Shown here: one piece after another, positions 8,124 to 16,101 of the stretch
Numbering within the stretch: position 1 is the stretch's first letter
Layout: the number at the start of each line of letters is the position of its first letter
DNA from: Streptosporangiaceae bacterium
GTDB taxonomy: Bacteria > Actinomycetota > Actinomycetes > Streptosporangiales > Streptosporangiaceae
Direction of reading: 5' to 3'
NCBI GenBank assembly: GCA_030052355.1
Contig: JASIGS010000476.1
Span: 1-22,719 of the forward strand
DNA length: 22,719 bases
The notes under the pieces: model-generated
Seen by the model: the letters and a program-made list of their open reading frames with translations, nothing else
Database searches by the model: none
What the model was told of the DNA's origin: nothing
Program-made: the position numbers and the translations under genes

Positions 8124-9260
8124 ATGAAATCCATCTCGAAGGCGGCCGCGGTCACCGTTGCGGGGGCGGCAGCTGCAGCGCTGTCCGCGCTGCCAGCCAG
8201 CGCGGCGAACGCGCATGCCTGGCGAGCGCAACCCCATGCCGTGTTCGTGCAGACCGACAACACGGCCGGGAACACGATCGTCGCCTACACACGGACTTCC
8301 TCGGGCGGGCTGCAGCAGGCCGGGAGCTACCCGACCGGAGGGAACGGCGGGCAGACGAACGGGTCCGTCGTCGACCACCTGTCGTCGGAGGGGTCGCTGG
8401 AATATGACCGGCAGGCCGGGCTGCTGTACGCCGTGAACGCCGGCAGCAACACCATCACCGTCTTCCGGGTTCGCGGCGACCGGTTGTTCCGCACCCAGGT
8501 GCTCAGCTCTGGCGGCCAGTTCCCGGTCAGCATCACCTTCCACGGCAGGCGAGTGTTCGTACTCAACGCGTGGGGTGGTGCCTCGATCGCCGGCTTCCTC
8601 CAGCTCCGCGGACACCTGGTCCCGGTGCCGTCATGGACCCGCGATCTCGGCCTGGGCACCAGTTCCTCGACCACATTCACGGCAACGCCGGGCCAGGTCG
8701 GATTCACGCCGCACGGCTCCCAGCTGGTAGTCACGACCAAGAACGCCAGTGACAGCGTGGACGTCTTTGCGGACGGCCCCTTTGGCCCGTCCGCCGAGCC
8801 CACCGTGACGTCACTGCCCGGCACCATCCCGTTCGGGTTCACCTTTGACGCCTACGGGCACCTCGCGCTCGTCGAGACCGGCGCGGGCGCCGTTGCCACC
8901 TTCTCGATCGCGCCGGACGGCACGCTCACCCAGCTGGGCAGCGCTGCCACCGGCCAGGCCGCGACCTGCTGGATCACCGCGGCGCCGCAGGGCACGCTCT
9001 ACGCATCCAACGCCGGCAGCGCCACCGAGTCCACCCTCATCACCGAGCCGGACGGCGCGATCAGCCAGCTGGGCACCACGCCAACCGACACCGGCACCAC
9101 CGACGCGGTCGTGTCCTCGGACGGCCAGTACCTGTACGTGCAGGCCGGCGGGCCCGGCAACGTCGATGTCTACCGCATCGGTGCTGGCGGGAGCCTGACC
9201 CAGACCGGCTCGGTCACCGTTCCCGGCGCTGTCGGCGGCGAGGGTATCGCCGCCTCCTGA
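8124..9260 (+). CDS. Secreted lactonase-like seven-bladed beta-propeller protein
   Basis: A 378-aa protein with a clear Sec signal peptide: a basic start MKSISK, a long Ala/Val core, and a cleavage region PASAANAHA near residues 24-32. The mature part is made of repeating beta-propeller blades (LLYAVNAGSNTITVFRV, LYASNAGS, YLYVQAGGPGNVDVYRI), as in the 6-phosphogluconolactonase-like lactonase family (PF10282 type). AAAGGAGA at 8113-8120 fixes the start. It lies 17 nt after the dehydrogenase. It should act outside the membrane. Many family members have no proven enzymatic activity, so lactone hydrolysis is a family-level guess and a binding or scaffold role is possible. Confidence 0.9.
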   Translation: MKSISKAAAVTVAGAAAAALSALPASAANAHAWRAQPHAVFVQTDNTAGNTIVAYTRTSSGGLQQAGSYPTGGNGGQTNGSVVDHLSSEGSLEYDRQAGLLYAVNAGSNTITVFRVRGDRLFRTQVLSSGGQFPVSITFHGRRVFVLNAWGGASIAGFLQLRGHLVPVPSWTRDLGLGTSSSTTFTATPGQVGFTPHGSQLVVTTKNASDSVDVFADGPFGPSAEPTVTSLPGTIPFGFTFDAYGHLALVETGAGAVATFSIAPDGTLTQLGSAATGQAATCWITAAPQGTLYASNAGSATESTLITEPDGAISQLGTTPTDTGTTDAVVSSDGQYLYVQAGGPGNVDVYRIGAGGSLTQTGSVTVPGAVGGEGIAAS

Positions 9261-9273
9261 CCGCCGCGTCGCC

Positions 9274-9334
9274 CGGCACCGGGCAGCGCCAGCTGCCAGC
9301 CACTTCGCGCTGGCCACGGCGCTGCCCGGCGCCG
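9274..9334 (+). terminator. Long nested hairpin between the lactonase-like and DUF4331 genes
   Basis: The arms 9274-9290 and 9318-9334 are 17-nt inverted repeats with one mismatch, including the perfect GGGCAGCGCC/GGCGCTGCCC core. Inside, GCCAGC (9295-9300) and GCTGGC (9309-9314) form a second 6-bp stem with an 8-nt loop. There is no U-run. It starts 13 nt after the lactonase stop and ends 30 nt before the DUF4331 ATG, so it could terminate, attenuate or protect the upstream mRNA 3' end. Confidence 0.65.
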
Positions 9335-9364
9335 TTCTACCGCCACGCTGATGAGGAGAAAGGC

Positions 9365-10426
9365 ATGTCCCACCATTTCGACAGCCCGACAGCCATCGAG
9401 GACGGCCGGCTGAATCTGGGCGACCTATATGTCTTCCCGGAGTCGCCGGGCACATCAACGCTGTTAGTTACCGTTAACCCGGACGCGGGCAGGTCCAACC
9501 CGACCACCTTCCGGCCCGACGCCCTGTACGAGTTCGCCATCGCCAGCGACGGCGGCACTCGCGAAGACTGCGCCTTCCGTATGACCTTCAGCGAGCCAGC
9601 CGCGGACGGCAGCCAGCAGATGCAGCTCCGCTACGCAACCGGGTCGTCAAGCCAGTCAGGCACCGACGGTGCCGACCTCGGCGCCGGCCGCACTGGTCAG
9701 CACTTCGCGCTCGTCGGCGGCGGGTCGGCCTGGTTCGGCCTGGCCCAGGATCCCTTCTGGGGAGACGCCGCCGCGCTATTCGCGTTCACCCGCGGCCTGG
9801 CCGAAGGCCAGTTCCGCCCGGAACTGTTCGCCGGCCCGCCGGGCAACCTGCTAGGCGGCCGGAACGTCACCGCCATCGCGCTCCAGGTCCCCGACGACAC
9901 ACTCCGCGGCACCGACGTCGCCGTCTGGGCCAGGATCACGCTCTACGGCCACGCCCCGCCGCGCCAGGTCAGCCGGGCCGCACACCCGCTGCTGCGGTCA
10001 TTCTTCTTCCCCCAGCCCGGGCCTGCCACCGAGGCACTCAACGCCGCCTCGCCCGCCGACGACGTCGCCAGCTACAGCGACCTTGTGCTCCAGACCGCCC
10101 GGCACGTGGCCGTCGTGTGCGGAGCGGCCAGCGCAGAGGAGCAGGCAGCGGCCGTTGCCGCTGCGTTCCTGCCCGATCAGCTCGGGTACCGGCCCGGTCA
10201 GCCAGCGCACTTCGCGCCAAGCACCGGGAACGGCCGCGGCCTGCACGACGACGCGTTCGGAACCACATTGTCGCTGATGGTCGGCCGTCCGCTCGGCATC
10301 ACCACCTCGCCGTACCCCGTCGTGGCCGCGTTCCCCCATCTCGCGCCTCCCGGCCACGATGATCTTCCCGCGCTCACGGACATGCTGGGCATCCGCGAGC
10401 ATGTCGCCAAACCGCAGTCCGGCTGA
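9365..10426 (+). CDS. DUF4331 family protein
   Basis: A 353-aa protein opening MSHHFDSPTAIEDGRLNLGDLYVF, the hallmark N-terminus of DUF4331 proteins, followed by LLVTVNPDAG and FRPDALYEFAIA. Later segments include GRNVTAIALQVPDD and the C-terminal FPHLAPP. There is no signal peptide or membrane helix from this start. GAGGAGAAAGG directly upstream gives a strong ribosome site. Family function is unknown to me; the HHFD motif could bind metal, but that is speculation. It follows the lactonase-like gene on the same strand after a 104-nt gap holding a strong hairpin, so expression may be partly uncoupled from the upstream pair. Confidence 0.9.
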   Translation: MSHHFDSPTAIEDGRLNLGDLYVFPESPGTSTLLVTVNPDAGRSNPTTFRPDALYEFAIASDGGTREDCAFRMTFSEPAADGSQQMQLRYATGSSSQSGTDGADLGAGRTGQHFALVGGGSAWFGLAQDPFWGDAAALFAFTRGLAEGQFRPELFAGPPGNLLGGRNVTAIALQVPDDTLRGTDVAVWARITLYGHAPPRQVSRAAHPLLRSFFFPQPGPATEALNAASPADDVASYSDLVLQTARHVAVVCGAASAEEQAAAVAAAFLPDQLGYRPGQPAHFAPSTGNGRGLHDDAFGTTLSLMVGRPLGITTSPYPVVAAFPHLAPPGHDDLPALTDMLGIREHVAKPQSG

Positions 10427-10900
10427 TGACCGCTGTCATCTCGACCCTGCCTGGCACCACGCGGCCGGCGGCCGCCGGTCCTGAGCCGCGCCTGCGACCA
10501 TGCTGGTGAACCGGCTGGCGGAACATCGGGATGTCCGGGACTCCCTCGATGGTCATCACGGCCGCGGCGAGATTCCTGGCGAGCTGGTGCTTACAGGCGA
10601 AGGTGCCTTCCGTGGCATATACGTCGATCATCGGCGAGGTCATGGCCGCGTTCCCCGGAGCCAAACCGGTCGTCCTCCCCAACTCCATCCCGGCCATCGC
10701 GGAGCAGTTCCGGGCCAGTTTCACTAGCGCGTTGAGCTGGTGCCCTCCCGGAGCGCGATTCATTCTCTTACGCTTCGGTGAAAAGGCTGGCAAGATCACA
10801 CCGGCCTTAAAGCGTGAGGATGGAAGCTTCGTGTCACGTTGTCGCGAATGCCGGAGGCTGCTCGGGCCGGCGAGCACCTGGGTAGCCAGGACGTGGCTCG
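10427..10900. other. Gap between DUF4331 and LAL genes
   Basis: These 474 nt contain the tautomerase relic on the minus strand and the promoter region of the downstream LAL regulator. Overlapping plus-strand frames (for example 10531-10908) are antisense to the relic and show no family features. The stretch 10740-10820 is somewhat less GC-rich than its surroundings and may carry the promoter, but I could not assign hexamers with confidence. Confidence 0.5.
10515..10643 (-). pseudogene. Relic of a tautomerase (4-oxalocrotonate tautomerase-like) gene
   Basis: Read on the minus strand, this stretch encodes PMIDVYATEGTFACKH, then QLARNLAAAVM, then EGVPDIPMFRQ. This strongly resembles the N-terminus of two-domain tautomerase-family proteins, which begin at a catalytic Pro with IDVYATEGTF. 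After FRQ the similarity stops in all three minus frames, and the expected remainder (~90 residues) is absent before the DUF4331 stop at 10426. The codon before the catalytic Pro is TCG instead of ATG, so Pro could not become N-terminal. The ATG at 10643 is preceded only by a weak GGGGA. The family match is from memory; I call it a truncated, non-functional fragment. Confidence 0.7.
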
Positions 10901-13684
10901 GTGAGTGAGTTCGGCCCCGTGTACCCGTACCTGGTAGGGCGGGACGCGGAGCTTACGCAGATCGAGTCGGCGGTTGCCAATATGGCTCGGCGCGGCGGCA
11001 CGGTCCGGATCGCCGGGGACCCCGGGATCGGCAAGAGTGCTCTGCTGCAAGCGGGCATCGAGCTCGCGGTCGCACGGGGTTATACGGCCCTGTCCGTCCA
11101 GGCCGCTGAGGGAGAATCCCATCTCGCGTTCGCGGCCCTCTACCAGCTCCTCGGGCCGGTCCTCAACCGGCTCGATGAACTGCCAGCTGGGCATCGCGCT
11201 GCTCTCATGAGCGCGTTTGGGCTAGCCGAATCAGGCGTTGCCCCGGCCAACCAGTTCTTCATTGCCCTGGCTGCGCTCGAACTGCTTGCCGACGCGGCGG
11301 CCGAGACGCCGATTCTTGTCGGAATTGATGACCTGTCGTGGCTTGACGATGACAGCCGCGAGGCGATCGAGTTCATCTCCCGGCGTGTTACCGATGAGCA
11401 GATCGTCATGCTCACGACGTGTCGCCTGAACCGGCCGCCGGAGAGTGCGTTCGGCTCAGTGCTGCTCTGGTTGGATCCGCTCGATGCCGAGGCATCACGA
11501 GCACTCCTGCAGCACCGGGCTCCGGGCCTGTCGGCGCTCGAACAGGGACGGGTACTGGCTGCGGCCGCAGGTAACCCGCTTGCTCTGCTGGAGCTTGCCA
11601 AGGTTGTCGGCCGGGCGGGAGAGTCGTCTGTCCTGGAGTCTGTCCGGCTGACCGAACGGCTCGAGCGCACCTTCGCGGCGGGACTCGGTGACCTTGAGCC
11701 GCGCGTTCGCGCCGCCTTGCTGGTTGCCGCGGTCCAGGACAGCGACCAAATATCGGAGACTTCTGCCGCACTCAGCCGTCTCGGCGGTGATTACGACGCG
11801 ACGGACGATCTTCGCAAGGCCGCCCAGGCCGGGATGCTGGTCATCGACGGTGACACATTCCGCTTCCGGCACCCGCTCGTCCGGTCAGCCATTGCCCAGT
11901 CCGCTTCAGCCGAGGAGCGCAGGGCTGTCCATCGGGCGTTTGCTGCCACCCTCAGCGCCGATGCCGATCGGGCTGTGTGGCATCGGGCGCTGGCGGCTCC
12001 GGGTGCCCAGGAGTCGCTGGCAGCCGAGCTGGACGCGGGCGCGGACCGGGCCCTAGCACGCGGCGCTCCCGGCCAGGCGGAGGTTTGGCTGAGGCGCGCC
12101 GCCGAGCTTTCCGAGGACGCTCGGCACCGGGGTCACCGGCTTCTGCGGGCGGCCGAGTTGGCCTTCGAGCTCGGGCGGCACGAAACGGTGACCGAGCTGA
12201 TGTCGCAGGCCCGGGCCCTCAAGCTCGAGCCCTCCGACTATGCCCGCCTTGCCGGGCTCGAGGGTGCGTTCGACGACGGCATCCCGGGCGATGAGGACAA
12301 CATCGGCCGGCTGGCAGAGGCCGCGCATCACGCCCGACGGGACGGCGACGAGGTCCTTGCGGCCTCGTTGCTGCTCAGCGCTGCCAACTCGTGCTACTGG
12401 GGTGCGGCGGGCGAGGACTTGCGGGGCCGAGTGCGCTCGGGCATCGAGGCGCTCAGCCTGGACAGCGCTGACCCTCGGGTGATGGTGCTCTACGCCGAGA
12501 TCGACCCGTTCCGCCGCGGAGCGCGCCTGGTTGATCAGCTCGCGCGATGGGCTTCGGCCGAGGTCACCGACGTTGCCCTGCTCGGGGCGCTGGCACGCAC
12601 CGGGTTCATCACCGGCGAGTTCGAGCGCGGCCTGCGATTCGCGGCTCAGGCATCTGAATCGCTGCGCCGGCAGGGTCGGATAGCCCTGCTCACCCAGGCG
12701 CGCGTGCTGGAGGCCTTCGCCGCGCTCTACCTGGGTCGCTGGGATATCACCCTCGTGGCGTGCGACGAAGCGTACAGGTTCGGATTTGAGACTCGCCAGC
12801 CGCTGTGGACCGCGTGCGCCCGGCTTGGGCAGGGCAATCTCGCCGGGCTGCGTGGTGGCCCCGCTGCCGCCTTGGATATCGCCGCCGAGGTCGAGAAGGA
12901 TGCGGCGAAGTCCGGCAACCGGGCGCTGCTGAACGGAGTTCAGCTCACCCGCGGGTTCGCGGCGCTCGGCGACGGTAGGCCAGGTGATGCTTTTGACGAG
13001 TTCCGGCGCATGTTTGACCCCGACGATCTCGCCTACCAGTACCCGCAGGGCGCGTGGGCTATTGACTACCTGGCCGAATCAGCCTGGCTGAGCGGCCGCC
13101 GCGAGGAGGCGCTGGGACCGCTGCGGCACATCGAGGACTTGACCCGTGCCACAACCGCGTCCGGGGTAGTCCGCGCACGCGCGTACGCACGGGCCGTGCT
13201 GGCCACCGAAGACCAGGCAGAGGCCCTCTTCGAGCAGGCCATCCGACTCAGGGTGAACGCCTCACCGTGGTACGGCGCACGCGTTGACCTGGCCCATGGA
13301 TCCTGGCTGCGCCGCCGGCGACACGTTGCCGAGTCACGGCGGCCGCTCGCGGCTGCGCAGGCGGTTTTCGACGCCCTGGGAGCCGGCGCTTGGTCGACGC
13401 GTGCGATGCAGGAACTGGCCGCCACCGGACGGCGAACTCGACGGCACGAGCCCGGCTCTTGGTCGAGACTGTCTGCCCAGGAGCTGCAAGTCGCCCAGCT
13501 GGCCGCGGATGGGCTGACCAACCGGGAAATCGGGGAACGGCTGTACCTGTCGCACCGCACAGTGGGCTCGCATCTCTACCGCGTGTTCCCCAAGCTTGGA
13601 GTGCGATCCCGGTCGCAGCTGCACCAGGCCCTCGGCGGCGGTCCCGGACCTGACGGGGCTTCCGGGCACCAAGACGGTCCCTAA
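10901..13684 (+). CDS. LuxR-family regulator of the LAL type (ATPase plus HTH)
   Basis: A complete 927-aa large ATP-binding LuxR regulator. The GTG at 10901 is preceded by AGGA about nine bases away, and the N-terminus YLVGRDAELTQIESAV is the usual family start. Walker A is GDPGIGKSA (39-47) and Walker B ILVGIDDLSWLDD (about 138-150). A long TPR-like helical region follows. The C-terminal HTH reads LSAQELQVAQLAADGLTNRE and then SHRTVGSHLYRVFPKLGVRS. It is a single-gene transcript, convergent with the alpha/beta hydrolase 30 nt away. Local targets could include the neighbouring dehydrogenase and hydrolase genes, but nothing in the sequence proves that. Confidence 0.94.
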   Translation: MSEFGPVYPYLVGRDAELTQIESAVANMARRGGTVRIAGDPGIGKSALLQAGIELAVARGYTALSVQAAEGESHLAFAALYQLLGPVLNRLDELPAGHRAALMSAFGLAESGVAPANQFFIALAALELLADAAAETPILVGIDDLSWLDDDSREAIEFISRRVTDEQIVMLTTCRLNRPPESAFGSVLLWLDPLDAEASRALLQHRAPGLSALEQGRVLAAAAGNPLALLELAKVVGRAGESSVLESVRLTERLERTFAAGLGDLEPRVRAALLVAAVQDSDQISETSAALSRLGGDYDATDDLRKAAQAGMLVIDGDTFRFRHPLVRSAIAQSASAEERRAVHRAFAATLSADADRAVWHRALAAPGAQESLAAELDAGADRALARGAPGQAEVWLRRAAELSEDARHRGHRLLRAAELAFELGRHETVTELMSQARALKLEPSDYARLAGLEGAFDDGIPGDEDNIGRLAEAAHHARRDGDEVLAASLLLSAANSCYWGAAGEDLRGRVRSGIEALSLDSADPRVMVLYAEIDPFRRGARLVDQLARWASAEVTDVALLGALARTGFITGEFERGLRFAAQASESLRRQGRIALLTQARVLEAFAALYLGRWDITLVACDEAYRFGFETRQPLWTACARLGQGNLAGLRGGPAAALDIAAEVEKDAAKSGNRALLNGVQLTRGFAALGDGRPGDAFDEFRRMFDPDDLAYQYPQGAWAIDYLAESAWLSGRREEALGPLRHIEDLTRATTASGVVRARAYARAVLATEDQAEALFEQAIRLRVNASPWYGARVDLAHGSWLRRRRHVAESRRPLAAAQAVFDALGAGAWSTRAMQELAATGRRTRRHEPGSWSRLSAQELQVAQLAADGLTNREIGERLYLSHRTVGSHLYRVFPKLGVRSRSQLHQALGGGPGPDGASGHQDGP

Positions 13685-13714
13685 GGTCAGGCGTTCCGTT
13701 CCGTGCCGAAGCCT

Positions 13715-14515
13715 TCAGAGGCCCTTGTCGCTGAGCCAGGACAGGCACGCCTTGGCGACGTCACCCCAGCCCGAATCGATGATCAGCGAGTGACCGCGGT
13801 CGGCAAATTCAGCAAGCTCTGTCATTGCCGGCGAATACCGGTACTGCTTCAGCGTCGACTTGGTGATCGCTTCGGGAACGGTGTGATCCTGACCGCCCAT
13901 GATGAGAAGGAGGGGCCCGCGCTCGGGGTTTCGGGTGTCGACCTTGGCTGGCGAGTGGAGTGAGAAGTTGGCCGCGGCGGCTTCGAACAGCGGCTTCGCA
14001 GGCGCTGGCACTGCCCACTTCTGATGCAGCTCGGCCGACTCGGCCTCGGTGATGGCATTGCCGAAGCTGTACCGGAACTGTTCGGCCGTGAGCATGATGG
14101 CCCGGTGCCGGTTCGCTGGATTCCTGAAGACCGGGAGAGTTGCCCGCAGCGACGACAGCGGGACCGGGAGCACGCCCTTGATCTGAGCCGCATCGATCGC
14201 GATGGCTGCCGTGGCCCGATCTTGCCCTAGCAGCTTCTCGGCGATCATCCCGCCGAACGAGTGGCCGATCAGCACGGGACTGGCATCCAAGCCGCTGATG
14301 ATCGAAGCGAAGTGCTCGACGACATCGTCGATTCCCGTGTCGGCAACCGAGTCGGGATTGGCTCGGGCGAGCTCGACGGTCTCCGCGTCGCCGGGCCAGC
14401 CTGGAGCGAGAACGGCGTAGCCGGCCTGCTCGAACATCGACTCCCACGCGCCCCACGAGCTCTGATGCAGCCAGAGGCCGTGGATGAATATGACCGGATG
14501 GGGCTTGTCAGGCAT
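13715..14515 (-). CDS. Alpha/beta hydrolase
   Basis: A 266-aa protein from the ATG at 14515, chosen because GGAAAGG lies nine bases upstream. Extending to the frame-open codon at 14587 adds an Arg-rich tail before the conserved PHPVIFIHGLW. HGLW (residues 12-15) forms the oxyanion-hole segment. The nucleophile is S86 in GHSFGG, the acid is probably D210 in LLLIMGGQDHTVP, and the base is H242 in DRGHSL, so the catalytic triad is intact. There is no signal peptide, so it is likely cytosolic. It resembles esterase/haloperoxidase-type hydrolases; the substrate is unknown. It is divergent from the dehydrogenase at 14846 and convergent with the LAL regulator. Confidence 0.93.
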   Translation of the reverse strand: MPDKPHPVIFIHGLWLHQSSWGAWESMFEQAGYAVLAPGWPGDAETVELARANPDSVADTGIDDVVEHFASIISGLDASPVLIGHSFGGMIAEKLLGQDRATAAIAIDAAQIKGVLPVPLSSLRATLPVFRNPANRHRAIMLTAEQFRYSFGNAITEAESAELHQKWAVPAPAKPLFEAAAANFSLHSPAKVDTRNPERGPLLLIMGGQDHTVPEAITKSTLKQYRYSPAMTELAEFADRGHSLIIDSGWGDVAKACLSWLSDKGL

Positions 14516-14845
14516 ACGAACTGACCTTTCCGTCGTTTCCGTATGCCGCGGCCTACGTGCCAAACCTGGCCCGGCATCGGTGCCCACGCTAGGGCGATCG
14601 CCCTGTCACCGGCTTCCGTCATTCGACTGCATCGGGCCAGGCAGACCCAGGGGGAATGCCTCCGTTGCAGCTGGATGTCCCGCCCGCGTCGCCGCTTGCG
14701 ACATGCGACTGCATACCCGGGCGCCGGCCTCTGGGCCGCTGCGCGAGGTCAGCGGTGTCGGCCAGGCTCAGTCATCCGACTCAAGCCATCGGAGGATGCC
14801 GTACCTAGCCTCGGGGTATGGCGGGACAGACGACTGGAGGACGGC
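14516..14845. promoter_or_regulatory. Divergent intergenic region with recurring CGACT motifs
   Basis: This 330-nt region should drive the hydrolase (-) and dehydrogenase (+). ATTCGACTGCAT (14621-14632) recurs as ATGCGACTGCAT (14703-14714). GTCATTCGACT (14618-14628) recurs as GTCATCCGACT (14771-14781). They are direct, unevenly spaced copies (82 and about 70 nt apart) and could be binding sites for a shared regulator. No protein-coding content was recognised in any frame. The significance is uncertain because such short matches arise by chance. Confidence 0.3.
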
Positions 14846-15625
14846 ATGGACATCGATCTGGCCGGACGGACTGCGGTAGTTACCGGGGGGAGCAAAGGCA
14901 TAGGGCTGGCCGTCGTCCGCTCGCTGGCCACCAGCGGAGCCCACGTGATCACAGGTGCCAAGAGCCCGTCAGAGGAGATCGAGGCGCTCACGCGCGACAA
15001 GCAGGTGATCTTCGTCGAGGTCGACCTGGCCGACCCTGACGGCCCGGCACAGCTGGTCGCGATGGCAGGCGACCGGGTCGACATTCTGGTCAACAACGTC
15101 GGCAGCGCCCGGGCCCGGCCGGGTGGCTTCTTGTCGATCAGCGATGACGACTGGGCCGCGACCCTGACCCTGAACTTGATGGCCGCGGTCCGCGCAACCA
15201 GGGCGGCGCTGCCGGGAATGCTGTCCGCGCGTGCTGGCGCGATCGTGATGACCTGCTCGGTCAACGCGCGCCTGCCCGACCCGGCGGTCCTCGACTACAG
15301 CGCCGCCAAAGCCGCGCTGGCTGGGTTCGCTAAAGGGCTGTCGAAGGAGGTCGGGCCCAGCGGGATCCGGGTCAACACGGTAAGCCCAGGCCCGGTCGCG
15401 ACCGACCTATGGCTGGGCAGCGACGGCGTAGCGGCAACGGTCAGCCAGGCCACGGGGGCCAAGCCGGGCGACGTTGAGGGCCAGGCCGCGGCCGGGTTGG
15501 CCACGGGCCGGTTCAGCCAGCCGACCGAGGTCGCAGACCTAGTCCTCTATCTGGCCAGCGACCATGCGGCTAACATCACCGGGTCCGATTTTGTGATCGA
15601 TGGTGGTCTTGTCCCGAGCCTTTGA
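14846..15625 (+). CDS. Short-chain dehydrogenase/reductase
   Basis: A 259-aa classical SDR. The start is the ATG at 14846 behind GGAGG (14836-14840); the frame is open upstream to 14543, but that part lacks protein character. It has TGGSKGIG (13-20) for the dinucleotide, NNVG (83-86), and the catalytic S138, Y151 and K155 (YSAAK). RVNTVSPGPVATDLW and the terminal GSDFVIDGGLVPS are family hallmarks. No Asp or Arg cofactor discriminator was judged reliable, so NAD versus NADP is open. It is probably a cytosolic oxidoreductase of a small alcohol or ketone. It is convergent with the SnoaL-like gene 38 nt downstream. Confidence 0.94.
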   Translation: MDIDLAGRTAVVTGGSKGIGLAVVRSLATSGAHVITGAKSPSEEIEALTRDKQVIFVEVDLADPDGPAQLVAMAGDRVDILVNNVGSARARPGGFLSISDDDWAATLTLNLMAAVRATRAALPGMLSARAGAIVMTCSVNARLPDPAVLDYSAAKAALAGFAKGLSKEVGPSGIRVNTVSPGPVATDLWLGSDGVAATVSQATGAKPGDVEGQAAAGLATGRFSQPTEVADLVLYLASDHAANITGSDFVIDGGLVPSL

Positions 15626-15663
15626 GCGCTGCCGGGACAGAATCGCGTCGCCACCCGCTGGAG

Positions 15664-16101
15664 TCAGGCAGCATGGACGCCGTCAGGCAGGTACCCGATC
15701 TGCTTCAGCAGGCCGAACTGGTCCTGGAGGGTGAGGATCTCGGTGACCTTGCCGTCGCGGAAGTGCCAGATCGCTGTGTCGCGAACCTCGACGTCCTTGC
15801 CGGTCGCCGCAACGCCGCCGTACTCGCTGGTGTGGGTTCCCCGCCAGATAAGCGTGACGGCGAGCTTGTCGCCCGAGACGAACAAGTCCTCGATGGTCGT
15901 GGTCAGATCAGGGAAGCCCCTCAGCCGGTCGCGGATCCGGCCAACCGGCCCGGCGACGCCGACAGCGACTCCGTTGGTCCGCAGGTCCTCGCTGAAGATG
16001 TCGTCGGCCATCGCCAGATTCCCTCGCCACCCTTCGGTGAACCATTTCCGGGCAATCTCCATATAACGCTCGCTCGACGCCGGTTCGGTCATTCTCGTCA
16101 T
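15664..16101 (-). CDS. SnoaL-like / ester cyclase family protein (NTF2 fold)
   Basis: A 145-aa single-domain protein with the NTF2-like cone-fold pattern: the N-terminal helix RYMEIARKWFTEGWRGNLAMADDIF, then GVAGPVGRIRDRLRGFPDLTTTIEDLF, the strand VTLIWRGTHTSEYGG, and the end IWHFRDGKVTEILTLQDQFGLLKQIG. These match SnoaL-like polyketide cyclase/ester cyclase proteins. AGAGGAG lies six bases before the ATG at 16101. Family members include true aldol cyclases, but most are uncharacterised, and no polyketide synthase is present here, so the role is open. A TTGACA hexamer upstream (16145-16150, minus strand) lacks a good -10 at 17 nt. Confidence 0.9.
   Translation of the reverse strand: MTRMTEPASSERYMEIARKWFTEGWRGNLAMADDIFSEDLRTNGVAVGVAGPVGRIRDRLRGFPDLTTTIEDLFVSGDKLAVTLIWRGTHTSEYGGVAATGKDVEVRDTAIWHFRDGKVTEILTLQDQFGLLKQIGYLPDGVHAA

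Noticed and set aside
10531..10908. 125-aa plus-strand frame before the LAL regulator
   Set aside because: It is antisense to the tautomerase relic, has no ribosome site and overlaps the LAL start.
14543..14845. N-terminal extension of the second dehydrogenase to 14543
   Set aside because: The extension is Arg/Pro/Ala-rich and unlike SDR N-termini, while GGAGG precedes the ATG at 14846.
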